Source: Thermoplasmatota archaeon (GTDB lineage: Archaea > Thermoplasmatota > Thermoplasmata > Thermoplasmatales > Thermoplasmataceae). Taken from it: a stretch of DNA of 36,792 bases. The notes beneath the pieces were generated by a model, which was not told the origin of the DNA, did not search any database, and saw nothing but the letters and a program-made list of their open reading frames with translations. Made by a program: the position numbers and the translations under genes. Shown piece by piece: positions 24,293 to 32,631 of the stretch; within the stretch, counting starts at the first letter, position 1; each line of letters starts with the position of its first letter. Location of the stretch: the NCBI GenBank assembly GCA_023488885.1, contig JAMDDH010000010.1, positions 1 to 36,792 of the forward strand. The letters run 5' to 3'.

Positions 24293-25489
24293 CTATTTTT
24301 TAAGTAATTTGTAATAGAGGAATCCACTCAGGGACTGCACCGCTCCGCCTAGTATGAGGGGGAAGGGGATGTATAAATCCATAAGATATCCGGACAAGCC
24401 GGATGAACCCTGTGATATTCTCCCGGAAATACCCTGAATACTAGTTGCTGCACCAAAATCCCCCTCGCTGATACCTCCGACGTTGATTGCAGTTCTGTTG
24501 GGAACACCAAACCCGGCGATAACAGATCTCACTGCATACACTATCTCGGATACCAGGAGGAACGGGGAAAGGGCGACAACTATCATCAATGCCCCTTGAA
24601 GGATCCTTGTCACAGACGCATAAGCGAGCGTACCATTCATCCTCGTACTGAACACCTTCGTTGCAAGATAGGCTCCAGCTGCTGATCCCACGTATGACCA
24701 CAGGAATACCAGACCTACATCTGAGGGAGCCAGAGCAAATCTCAGTTTGAACCATGCAGGAAGAAGGACAATTGCCAGACCTATACCTGTTCCGTTTACC
24801 GCGTTTGACAGTGCAATCTTGATCACATGCACGCCACTTTCCTTCTTCATAATTCTGACAGTTTTCCTCTCCAAGGGCCGCTCTCTCAGGAGGATCAGTG
24901 ATAATATTGAAATTACAATTAGTATGAAGCTTATCCCATACAGGATGCGGAAAGATTCCACCTCTCCATAAATTCTTGAGATATATCCGGATGAGTAGAG
25001 CATGATGCTTCCCAGCACAGACGCAATCGAGGCAACTGAAGTTACCATGCCCATTCTTGAAACCCTCTGGCTCTCTTTGGGCCAGTTTCTGGCAAGATAT
25101 GCAGCTATGCCTGGAGAAAACGCTCCTCTCATTGCTCCCGGAGAACCTGCGGTTCCGGATACGATTATTCCTGCCAGAACCAAGTACTGATTTGTCGTGA
25201 ATGTCAGGGTAAATGTCAGGAAGAGTGCGGGAATCTCTCCGACGATCATTGCTTTCCTGTACCCTATCCTGTCCCCGAGAAAGCCGATGGACAGTACTAT
25301 CAGCATAGTTGAGATCGAGACGAAAAGGTAAATGATCCCGATGGCAAGGATACTGTAATGCAGAATAAGGAGATAGATCGGCACAGACAGTGCTACAAAT
25401 ATCAGCGAAGCGCTTCTCGACGCCCTTGATATGAGAAGAAACTTGAAACGCCTGTTAATCGCAGCGACATTATCGGGTATTTGCTCCAT
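24293..25489 (-). CDS. MFS transporter
   Basis: A 398-residue, 12-helix permease. The loop 2-3 motif is IGFLGDRIGYRKAM (67-80). TM5 begins near GSPGAMRGAFSPGIAAYLARNWPKESQRVSR (117-147), and the second half ends with PNRTAINVGGISEGDFGAATSIQGISGR, a pattern seen in multidrug and sugar efflux-like MFS proteins (ExRGxATS-like region). The direction of transport and the substrate are unknown. It is convergent with the serine-branch operon and divergent from the sugar-kinase/alpha-glucosidase pair, so it could handle a product or substrate of the latter, but nothing proves this. Length is typical for the short MFS families. Confidence 0.83.
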   Translation of the reverse strand: MEQIPDNVAAINRRFKFLLISRASRSASLIFVALSVPIYLLILHYSILAIGIIYLFVSISTMLIVLSIGFLGDRIGYRKAMIVGEIPALFLTFTLTFTTNQYLVLAGIIVSGTAGSPGAMRGAFSPGIAAYLARNWPKESQRVSRMGMVTSVASIASVLGSIMLYSSGYISRIYGEVESFRILYGISFILIVISILSLILLRERPLERKTVRIMKKESGVHVIKIALSNAVNGTGIGLAIVLLPAWFKLRFALAPSDVGLVFLWSYVGSAAGAYLATKVFSTRMNGTLAYASVTRILQGALMIVVALSPFLLVSEIVYAVRSVIAGFGVPNRTAINVGGISEGDFGAATSIQGISGRISQGSSGLSGYLMDLYIPFPLILGGAVQSLSGFLYYKLLKK

Positions 25490-25830
25490 GCCAGAAACTT
25501 CCTTTTCTGGCTCTGTTATCGTGTCCGGAACGTTAAACTTATGTAATTCAGTTATGGTGATTATATCCAGTTACAGTAGTGAAAGTTCTTTGTATCATCT
25601 TCCAATGAAAACATTGACACTAACGAAGAACATGCTTCATTCTGGAATCTTGGAGGAAGAAATCTCATTGTTAAATGAGAATTATACTATGAGCGACATG
25701 GGCTGGAGCGACGAGGAGTCACAGAAGGAAACTGGTTGTCGGCAGGAGCTATAAAATCCCATACCTCGAAAGAATGACAACGAAAACTGAATACGAGATT
25801 TATTATTCTTTACCCTCTTGAAGGAAAACT
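25490..25830. other. divergent intergenic region with a possible short ORF
   Basis: Carries the promoters of the MFS gene (minus) and the sugar kinase gene (plus). A 49-codon plus frame (ATG 25605 to stop 25754) encodes a hydrophilic, acidic C-terminus (MSDMGWSDEESQKETG). It has no recognised family and is recorded only as a possibility. Confidence 0.3.
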
Positions 25831-26850
25831 GTGTTGCTAAGTGTTGATGGAGGAGCCACAAAAACACTCGCCGTGATATATGACGAGTTGAGAAATGAAA
25901 TTCTCGGATTGGGGGTCTCCGGGTCCTCAAATTATGCAGAAGTGGGAACAAAGAATGCAGGAGCCTCTTTGCAAGCAGCAATAAAGGGCGCCCTAACAAT
26001 GGCTATGATTGATGAAAAAAATATCGATCAGGCAATTTTCTCCATAGCTAGTGTGGGAGATTCAGCCGAATATACGGAGATTGGCAAGAATCTGGTTTCA
26101 GAGGCCTATGGAAGAAGCAATTACACCTTGATAAATGACGGTATGGCAGCTTACAGAATGGCAAATATAGATGCCGATGGAGTAATTTTTGCCCCGGGAA
26201 CAGGAAGTGTGGGGTACTTGAAGAGAGGAAATGACTTTCAAAGGATCGGGGGATGGGGGCCTCTTTTTGGCGATGAAGCCTCTGCATACTGGATTGGAAA
26301 GAAATTCCTGACATATGCTACGAGAGCAAGCGATGGACTTAATGGATGTGATAGGCATCTTCCCAGACATATTGAGGAAATTTATGGAATGGATTTTCGA
26401 GAGGCAGTTACAAAATTAACCCGGGAAAGAAACAAGCGAGAAATAGCATCTCTTGCCGTGCAGGTAAGCAGATTGGCTAGGGAAGGCAGTGAAACGTGCA
26501 ACATTATACTTGACGAAGCGGCTGAATATATCAGGAAATTTATAACTTCAATATATAACATAATGGGTGACGATGCAAAATATTCGCTTGTGGGTGGAAC
26601 TTTGCTATCAGGAAAATTCTATCTGGACAGAGTGACAAAAGGGGTCAAACCGAAAGTCAGGGCTTATTATGGATATCAGGTGGCAATTGGAGGGATCATT
26701 GAACTTCTGAACCGGAAAGGTGTCAAAACCACAGAAAATGACAGGAACACATTGCTGGAGAAACTCAACGAAGCCTTGACACAGATTGACCGAGGAGATC
26801 TCCTGTCCAATCTGTTATTTGATAAACCTCCCAAGCTTTACTCAACGTGA
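25831..26850 (+). CDS. BadF/BadG/BcrA/BcrD-type sugar kinase
   Basis: A 339-residue ASKHA-fold kinase starting at GTG 25831. Phosphate 1 motif: LLSVDGGATKTLAVIYD (2-18). Connect/phosphate 2: LINDGMAAYRMA and FAPGTGSVGYLKRG (about 99-134). The family hallmark RIGGWGPLFGDEASAYWIG (about 138-156) and the adenosine motif LVGGTLLSGKF follow. Members with this signature include N-acetylglucosamine kinase and, in Thermoplasma, 2-keto-3-deoxygluconate kinase. Given the next gene (GH31 alpha-glucosidase) a cytoplasmic hexose, GlcNAc or KDG kinase role fits, and KDG kinase of the Entner-Doudoroff branch is attractive for this lineage. Benzoyl-CoA reductase or dehydratase activators are unlikely, since the cluster-binding cysteines are absent. 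Confidence 0.8.
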   Translation: MLLSVDGGATKTLAVIYDELRNEILGLGVSGSSNYAEVGTKNAGASLQAAIKGALTMAMIDEKNIDQAIFSIASVGDSAEYTEIGKNLVSEAYGRSNYTLINDGMAAYRMANIDADGVIFAPGTGSVGYLKRGNDFQRIGGWGPLFGDEASAYWIGKKFLTYATRASDGLNGCDRHLPRHIEEIYGMDFREAVTKLTRERNKREIASLAVQVSRLAREGSETCNIILDEAAEYIRKFITSIYNIMGDDAKYSLVGGTLLSGKFYLDRVTKGVKPKVRAYYGYQVAIGGIIELLNRKGVKTTENDRNTLLEKLNEALTQIDRGDLLSNLLFDKPPKLYST

Positions 26851-26917
26851 TCACTCATCAATTCTTCTTTTCCTTTGTACTGGCAAATTATTTTAAGGTT
26901 AGATATATCGTTTGGAG

Positions 26918-28924
26918 ATGGATATTCATACTACTTTCAATAGTCTATATACGAAAATAGTCATAAACAATGCTGACCCCGAGATCAGATTTGATGATAC
27001 TGGTGATACTGGGGAGACAAAGGTTCTTTCACAGGAATCACTGCTGAGAGAACTTGGAATCAGGCTGGAGGACGGAGATAAAGGGCTGCTAGTATATGAA
27101 AAACTTGGAGTGAACAGCCATATCCTGGGGCTCGGTGAACGCACTCACGGCTTAGATAGGATGAGAACCGTCATGACATGCTGGAACACGGATCCTAACG
27201 GCTATGATCAGATCGCGGATCCGACATATGCCTCTATTCCATTTTACATTCATGTCAATGGACCCACGATTAGGGGGGTGTTCATCAACTCCGGAACCAG
27301 GACAGTGTTTGACTTTGGTGTGAAGATATACGATCACGTCAGCATAAATGTGGGGGAGAAGAGCTTTGAAGTGTACCTGTTCAATGGAAAAAGCATTGAA
27401 GAAGTCCTGGAGAAATATGCCAGATTGACCGGAATGCCGTTTATGCCTGAAGAATGGGCTTTCGGCCACCAGATTTCAAGGTATTCATACTATCCGGACA
27501 CCGCAGTTATGGATATGCTCAAGGCATATACCCGGGAATTCCCGATCTCCGCCATACATTTCGACATACACTACATGGACGGACGCAGGCTATTTACCTG
27601 GAACAAGAGTTTATTCCCTGATACCACGGGATTCCTTGAGAGAATACACAATCTTGGAGTCAAGGTAATTACCATACTGGACCCGAGTGTTAAGGCAGAT
27701 CAGAACTACCGCGGCTTTATTGCAGGACTTGGCAAATTTATTGAAACAGAAGATGGGGGCTTGTATGTTGACAATATGTGGCCAGGAAAATCCGTTTTTC
27801 CCGACCTTCTCAATGCTGAATCCAGAGATTACTGGAAGGAAATGGTAAAGGAATGGCTTAAACAGGACATTGATGGCATCTGGCTTGATATGAATGAGCC
27901 CACCGTGCTCACAGATTCCCATGTTCTCGATGAAAGTGCAGTACATAAGAATGACAAGGGAAAAATTGTAAAACACAGTAGTGTGAGGAACGTATATCCA
28001 TATCTACAGAGCAAAGCCACCTACGAAGCATTCGTTGAATCGGACAGGAAACCATTTATCCTGAGCAGATCAGGCTTTCCCGGCATTCAGAAATATGCAT
28101 TCCTTTGGACTGGCGATAACACCTCCTCCTGGCCCGATCTTACCCTGCAGATGTCAATGGTTTGCAGCCTGGGGCTTTCAGGGATTCCCTATTGTGGCTG
28201 TGATCTAGGTGGATTCAGGGGGCAGTCTTCTCCTGAACTAATTGCGGCATATTATCGGATGGCGCTTTTCTTTCCATTTTACAGGAATCATAAAGATATA
28301 AATGCAAATGATCAGGAACTGTTCAAGCTACCGAGCAGAGAGAAGGCAGAGATTAGCGAATCTATTAAACTAAGGTATAGTTTCATGCCACAGATGGTAC
28401 ACCTGGCTCTTGAAGCTCACTCGACAGGGCATCCCATAGTGCGCCCTCTTGTTTACCATTTCTTCGAGGATCAGGATGCTTATTATTGCAAGGATGAATA
28501 TATGTTTGGGTCCTCACTGTTGTATGCGCCACAAATCAAAAGCGAAAATTCTGTGAGGGATGTGTATTTACCTGAGGGGAAATGGTCGGACTGGTGGACG
28601 AAAAAAATCATTGAAGGCCCTTGTTACTTTGGGACAGAACAGAGATTCCCAATTTTCCAGAGAAACAATTCCATGATCCTGCAAACCGATGCTTTAACCG
28701 TTTTCGGCAAGAGCGAGGGGACATTCATAATTGACGGAGAGGAAACCAAAATTAAGTATGGCGGAGAAGCACTCCACTCAAGTGCTCTTTTGAAAAATAT
28801 ATCTGTGGAGTTTGTTGGAGACACACATGCCCAGGCAAGATTGGATAATGGGGATCTGGTTTCCATCGCCGGGAATCGTAAGATTACTAATGCCACTTTC
28901 AAAAACATTGCACTTATTCGATAG
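26918..28924 (+). CDS. glycoside hydrolase family 31 alpha-glucosidase
   Basis: A 668-residue retaining glycosidase that releases alpha-linked glucose (or xylose) from the non-reducing end of oligosaccharides. The N-terminal beta-sandwich has the GH31 motif LGLGERTHGLDR. The TIM barrel starts near GMPFMPEEWAFGHQISRYSYY. The nucleophile is D324 in GIWLDMNEPT and the acid/base is D400 in LWTGDNTSSW. The later HxD-like NHKDINAND and HPIVRPLVY are conserved. No signal peptide is seen, so it acts in the cytoplasm as do Sulfolobus MalA and Picrophilus enzymes. I used the ATG at 26918; a TTG two codons earlier is possible. It follows the sugar kinase by 67 bp and is probably in the same operon. Confidence 0.9.
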   Translation: MDIHTTFNSLYTKIVINNADPEIRFDDTGDTGETKVLSQESLLRELGIRLEDGDKGLLVYEKLGVNSHILGLGERTHGLDRMRTVMTCWNTDPNGYDQIADPTYASIPFYIHVNGPTIRGVFINSGTRTVFDFGVKIYDHVSINVGEKSFEVYLFNGKSIEEVLEKYARLTGMPFMPEEWAFGHQISRYSYYPDTAVMDMLKAYTREFPISAIHFDIHYMDGRRLFTWNKSLFPDTTGFLERIHNLGVKVITILDPSVKADQNYRGFIAGLGKFIETEDGGLYVDNMWPGKSVFPDLLNAESRDYWKEMVKEWLKQDIDGIWLDMNEPTVLTDSHVLDESAVHKNDKGKIVKHSSVRNVYPYLQSKATYEAFVESDRKPFILSRSGFPGIQKYAFLWTGDNTSSWPDLTLQMSMVCSLGLSGIPYCGCDLGGFRGQSSPELIAAYYRMALFFPFYRNHKDINANDQELFKLPSREKAEISESIKLRYSFMPQMVHLALEAHSTGHPIVRPLVYHFFEDQDAYYCKDEYMFGSSLLYAPQIKSENSVRDVYLPEGKWSDWWTKKIIEGPCYFGTEQRFPIFQRNNSMILQTDALTVFGKSEGTFIIDGEETKIKYGGEALHSSALLKNISVEFVGDTHAQARLDNGDLVSIAGNRKITNATFKNIALIR

Positions 28925-29109
28925 GGTACATTTGCCATCATAGTCTCAGCTCGACCCTTACCTGTACTGGTCTCGTTTCCACAAGTACAGGGTTGCAAAA
29001 ATACGACAATAACTTATTTTTTGTAGAGGATTCGCCACTTCATTAACATTCGTGGGCCTGAATGGTTAAGATTTTTTAGTATTCGCGCATCTACGGAAGA
29101 AAAATACAC

Positions 29110-29475
29110 ATGAATTCCCCCTATGATTTCTGGAACACCGTTCTTGGCGAGGCCCTAACCTCCGGTAAAGGAATAATCATGAAAACTGATTCTCAGGGCT
29201 TTCCCGTCCCGAGACCAGAGGAAAGCGGGCTTTTCAGAAGATCGGTAGGAGAAAGAAAGGGACAGATTGCTGACTGGAGAGCTTCTGTGAATGGGTCAGA
29301 GCGTGGAATCCACGTAGTGGAATTTCCTGATCACTACACAATACACGTTGACCGTTATGATCCAGGCAAGAGACCGGTGATGCACCTGGTAAGAGACAGC
29401 CCAAAAACTCTCGTGAGCATCTTCGCATCCGGGCTTTTCTCCCTCCTGTTTTTCAGTTTATTCAGGAGAAGATAG
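29110..29475 (+). CDS. small protein with C-terminal membrane segment
   Basis: A 121-residue protein of unknown function. Residues 1-97 are hydrophilic and mixed: FPVPRPEESGLFRRSVGER, then a strand-rich part (GIHVVEFPDHYTIHVDRYDPG). Residues 98-117 form one hydrophobic helix (LVSIFASGLFSLLFFSLF) ending in RRR, so it looks like a tail-anchored protein with its body in the cytoplasm. No family is recognised. It stands alone between the alpha-glucosidase and the convergent dipeptidase gene. Confidence 0.6.
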   Translation: MNSPYDFWNTVLGEALTSGKGIIMKTDSQGFPVPRPEESGLFRRSVGERKGQIADWRASVNGSERGIHVVEFPDHYTIHVDRYDPGKRPVMHLVRDSPKTLVSIFASGLFSLLFFSLFRRR

Positions 29476-29502
29476 TTTTCCAGAGTACATTGATGTCTAT
29501 CA

Positions 29503-30474
29503 TCAAATACGATAATAAGCAGATTTCTGCAAATTCTGCTTCAGAATCCTGTAGGCATTATTCCATAGGACTTCATCTGAATGCTCGCCGAGGAGTTTTT
29601 CAAGATCGCGTATTTTACTGATGTTCTCGAACCTGCTTGGTACGGAAGGAATCCCCATAAAATCTGTTCCCAGGGCTACGTGTTTCCATCCGAAATTTTC
29701 TCCTATGTAGGTTGCATGCTTCACAATATCGTCGATGTCAGGGTTGCCGGATAAAGTAGTTGTAATGGCAGTTACCCCTATAATTCCGCCTCTGGAAACT
29801 ACAGCTTCAATTGTTTCATCATCAAGGTTCCTGACATGGTCGTGAATTTTTCTGGCATTAGCGTGTGATACGATTATCGGCTTGGAAGAGATTTCTGCCG
29901 CCTCTATTATGGTTTTTTTGCTTGCATGCGCTCCGTCAATTGTAATTCCGTTTATATTGCAAAGCTTCACTATCTCCTCTCCGTAACCGGTGAGACCGTA
30001 GTCTTTTTTTGACATGGCAGTGGCAGCAAACTTATTGTCGTAATTCCAGGTTAATCCAAGGCATCTGAGGCCGATATCCCTGAGAAGGTAAATGTCGTAA
30101 GGATCGGTGAGAACATCCGCACCTTCAAGGGATATAAGGAAATTCAGGCCGGAATTATCCAGATCCTCCGCCATTTTCACTATTTTTACAAGCCCGGTTC
30201 TCTCGTAGAAGTGATACAGCTTGAACTGTTCCAGAAGTATAGAAAGCTGCGGAGATGTTGCAGACTGCTTGAAGCCGTATTTTATGGACATTTCTTCGCT
30301 CCTCTCATTCCATGTGCTGATGTGTGGAAATATAACCGAGAATACAATAGAATCACCAAGCTCCTTCAACTCCTTCAGGCTTGACTGCCCGGGATCGTCT
30401 CGAACATCCGACTTCTGGGAAGAAAAAGCGAGGTCCTGATGAAGGTCTATTAGTCTTATGGGGGTTGAATGCAC
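29503..30474 (-). CDS. membrane-dipeptidase family (M19) zinc dipeptidase
   Basis: A 323-residue dinuclear-zinc peptidase of the renal dipeptidase family, starting at GTG 30474. Ligands in order: H12 and D14 (DLHQD), the bridging E117 (SLEGAD), H183 (TIDGAHAS, where most relatives have DLSH) and H204 (IVSHANARKI), with D271 in LGTDFMGIP. GLTWNYDNKFA (140-150) is typical of the family. No signal or anchor sequence is present, so it is cytoplasmic as in most prokaryotic M19 proteins. It would cleave dipeptides (possibly with a D-residue or a dehydro residue) after peptide import. Single gene. Loss of the Ser in the DLSH motif is a conservative change. Confidence 0.85.
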   Translation of the reverse strand: MHSTPIRLIDLHQDLAFSSQKSDVRDDPGQSSLKELKELGDSIVFSVIFPHISTWNERSEEMSIKYGFKQSATSPQLSILLEQFKLYHFYERTGLVKIVKMAEDLDNSGLNFLISLEGADVLTDPYDIYLLRDIGLRCLGLTWNYDNKFAATAMSKKDYGLTGYGEEIVKLCNINGITIDGAHASKKTIIEAAEISSKPIIVSHANARKIHDHVRNLDDETIEAVVSRGGIIGVTAITTTLSGNPDIDDIVKHATYIGENFGWKHVALGTDFMGIPSVPSRFENISKIRDLEKLLGEHSDEVLWNNAYRILKQNLQKSAYYRI

Positions 30475-30618
30475 TCCAATGTTATAAAATCACTCAAAAC
30501 TCCTTAAAGGTGATTAACCAGGTTAAGAGTAAGAATCAAACAAAATTACATGAAATATGGAAAAAATAGCATTAAAATTCTAGAATTTATGTTGAGTCAG
30601 AGTTTAAATACGGGAATT

Positions 30619-30637
30619 AACATATATAATATATGTT
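30619..30637 (+). promoter_or_regulatory. perfect 19-bp palindrome over the start of the acyl-CoA synthetase gene
   Basis: AACATATATAATATATGTT is two 9-bp inverted arms around a central A, and covers the ATG (30633-30635). The TATA box GTTTAAATAC (30602-30611) is about 25-30 bases upstream, so the expected transcript start lies in the palindrome. A repressor bound here would block initiation; TetR-type regulators of acyl-CoA genes bind similar symmetric sites. Part of the symmetry is simple AT alternation. Confidence 0.5.
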
Positions 30638-32105
30638 GAATATTTCAGAGGCTGTATCACGGGCTTCCCAAAAGTGGCCTGAAAAAGCTTTCCTGATCTT
30701 TGATAATCAGGAAATTACTTTTAAGGACTTCAGGGAGAACGTCAATAGATGGACAGACTATCTCTCGAAAAATAAAATAGAAAAATCCGACATCGTATCG
30801 GTATACTCAAAGAATAACACGGATATGCTGTATTTATGGATGGCTTCCAACAGACTTGGTGCCATATTCGCTCCATTCAACTTCAATCTGCGTGACACAG
30901 AACTTGAGAAGCTGGTACAAGATTCTAAACCGAGATTACTATTCACTGATGCTGATCTGAAATCGGGCAATCTGGAAAAAATCACAAAAGTGGTAAAATT
31001 CGACACCATCACTTTGTCAGGCAGTTCCAAGTCACTGGAATTCACCGAACCGGATGACGTTTCCACATTACTGTACACTTCCGGTACTGAATCTTTACCA
31101 AAGGGAGTGATGAATACCCACATCAACTGGACGGCAGCGCTACTCAGCTCAGTAGTTGACCTCAATTGGAAACACGATGATGTCTTTCTCCTCAGTATAC
31201 CGCTCTACCATGTTGCCGGACTTTACACATTCATTGGATTCCTGAACGTTGGAGGAACAATAATCTTGGGCCGCAAGCCAGACTTACCAGAGATTGACAG
31301 CTTCATCAGAAAATACAAAGTCACCTACCTCATATTTCCTCCGACCCTCTTTATCGCACTCTCACAGTTTTTTACGGAGCCGTATCCCTCCGTTAGAAAT
31401 TGCATTAGTTTCGGAGCCTTTCTCGGAAAACAGCAAGTGGCTGCTGTGTCCAAACTATTTCCCAATGCTGAATGGCGTAATTACTATGGCCAGACAGAGT
31501 CAACTCCAATGGGCACTACCTTACAGCCCGAACATTTCAAGAGCAAGGGAGAATCCATAGGAAAGCCACATATCAATGTTGAGATCAGACTCGTAGGTGA
31601 TGATGGTGCCCCTGTCTCTAAAACCGGTGAGATAGGAGAAATCCAGTTGAGGGGACCTACTGTTGCAGCCGGATATTACAATAATCCTGAAAAAACTGCA
31701 GAGACTTTCCTGAAGGATGGATGGCTGAGGACCGGAGATCTGGCGAAATTTGACAGTGATGGTTTTCTATATTTCGTTGACAGGAAAAAAGACATAGTAC
31801 GGACTGGTGGTGAAAATGTTTCCACAATGGAGGTGGAGGGAGCCATTCTTGAAGATGCAAGAACTGCAGAGGCAGCTGTAATCGGGATTCCTCACAAATA
31901 CTGGGGCGAAGCGGTCACCGCCTTTGTAACCCTGAGAAAAGAACAGAAAGTTGATGAAGCTGAACTTCTGTCCAATCTCAACAAAAGGCTTGCTGCATAT
32001 AAAATTCCAAAGAAAATAATAATCGTGGATGCTCTTCCCCATAACCCGAGCGGAAAAATACTGAAGAAAGAACTGCGCGAGAAATATTCAGGTATCTACG
32101 CCTGA
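30633..32105 (+). CDS. AMP-forming acyl-CoA synthetase
   Basis: A 490-residue ANL-superfamily ligase that activates a carboxylic acid with ATP and CoA. The P-loop-like A3 motif is LLYTSGTESLPKGVM (about 147-161, with ESL instead of the usual TGx). A5 is NYYGQTESTPMG. A7 is GWLRTGDLAKFD. A8 is FVDRKKDIVRTGGENVSTMEVE, and the A10 lysine is in NPSGKILKKELR. The size and GENV-type hinge match medium/long-chain fatty acid or aromatic acid CoA ligases; the substrate is unknown. It is followed by a MaoC-like gene on the same strand, suggesting acyl-CoA breakdown. It starts leaderless under a palindromic operator-like site. Confidence 0.87.
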   Translation: MLNISEAVSRASQKWPEKAFLIFDNQEITFKDFRENVNRWTDYLSKNKIEKSDIVSVYSKNNTDMLYLWMASNRLGAIFAPFNFNLRDTELEKLVQDSKPRLLFTDADLKSGNLEKITKVVKFDTITLSGSSKSLEFTEPDDVSTLLYTSGTESLPKGVMNTHINWTAALLSSVVDLNWKHDDVFLLSIPLYHVAGLYTFIGFLNVGGTIILGRKPDLPEIDSFIRKYKVTYLIFPPTLFIALSQFFTEPYPSVRNCISFGAFLGKQQVAAVSKLFPNAEWRNYYGQTESTPMGTTLQPEHFKSKGESIGKPHINVEIRLVGDDGAPVSKTGEIGEIQLRGPTVAAGYYNNPEKTAETFLKDGWLRTGDLAKFDSDGFLYFVDRKKDIVRTGGENVSTMEVEGAILEDARTAEAAVIGIPHKYWGEAVTAFVTLRKEQKVDEAELLSNLNKRLAAYKIPKKIIIVDALPHNPSGKILKKELREKYSGIYA

Positions 32106-32154
32106 AACAAATAAACACAATCGTGCAGAAGACCGTTTGGAGATTGTGAAAATA

Positions 32155-32577
32155 ATGGATAAGACCAGGACGAGTGAAAGAGAGCTGCATACCGAGGGCA
32201 GAACTATAACTGAATCTGATATCGTATTCTTTTCGTATTTTACGGGAGATTGGACTTTCCTTCATACTGACGTAGTCGAAGCAAAAAATAGTTTCTTTGG
32301 AGAGAGGATAGCGCATGGATACCTCACTCTATCTGTATCGCTAGGACTCCTTGTCAGAGCTGGCATGATAGATAAGGAGAGGTTTTTGGCACTGAAATCC
32401 ATAGAATCTGTGAGATTCCTGAAACCTGTAAAGATAAATGATACAGTGAGGGTTTTTTTCACCATTAGTGACTCTGAAGACGGAAGTAGAATTAATGTTA
32501 CAACGAAAGCAAGGACCGTGAACCAGACGGGAGAGGACGTACTGGAATTTACGACGATCCATGTTCTGAGGAGATAA
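32155..32577 (+). CDS. MaoC-like hotdog-fold hydratase
   Basis: A 140-residue single hotdog domain. The hydratase-2 region GRTITESDIVFFSYFTGDWTFLHTDVVEAKNSFFGERIAHGYLTLS carries the catalytic pair (D in TGDW and H in FLHTD) and the substrate-tunnel AHGYL. The family hydrates trans-2-enoyl-CoA to (R)-3-hydroxyacyl-CoA in the cytoplasm. The ATG at 32155 was chosen; GTG 32146 and TTG 32137 are in frame, with GGAG just before the GTG. It lies 49 bp after the acyl-CoA synthetase stop and is probably cotranscribed, giving an activation plus hydration pair. It could also be an inactive or thioesterase-like hotdog protein, but the D/H pair argues for a hydratase. Confidence 0.83.
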   Translation: MDKTRTSERELHTEGRTITESDIVFFSYFTGDWTFLHTDVVEAKNSFFGERIAHGYLTLSVSLGLLVRAGMIDKERFLALKSIESVRFLKPVKINDTVRVFFTISDSEDGSRINVTTKARTVNQTGEDVLEFTTIHVLRR

Positions 32578-32631
32578 AATAATTGCCAAACCGTAGCTGG
32601 TTGACTCGCAAATCATCGTCACCTTGCTTAA

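Noticed and set aside
25605-25754. 49-codon plus-strand ORF in a divergent intergenic region
   Set aside because: No homology recognised and no clear start signal; noted but not called.
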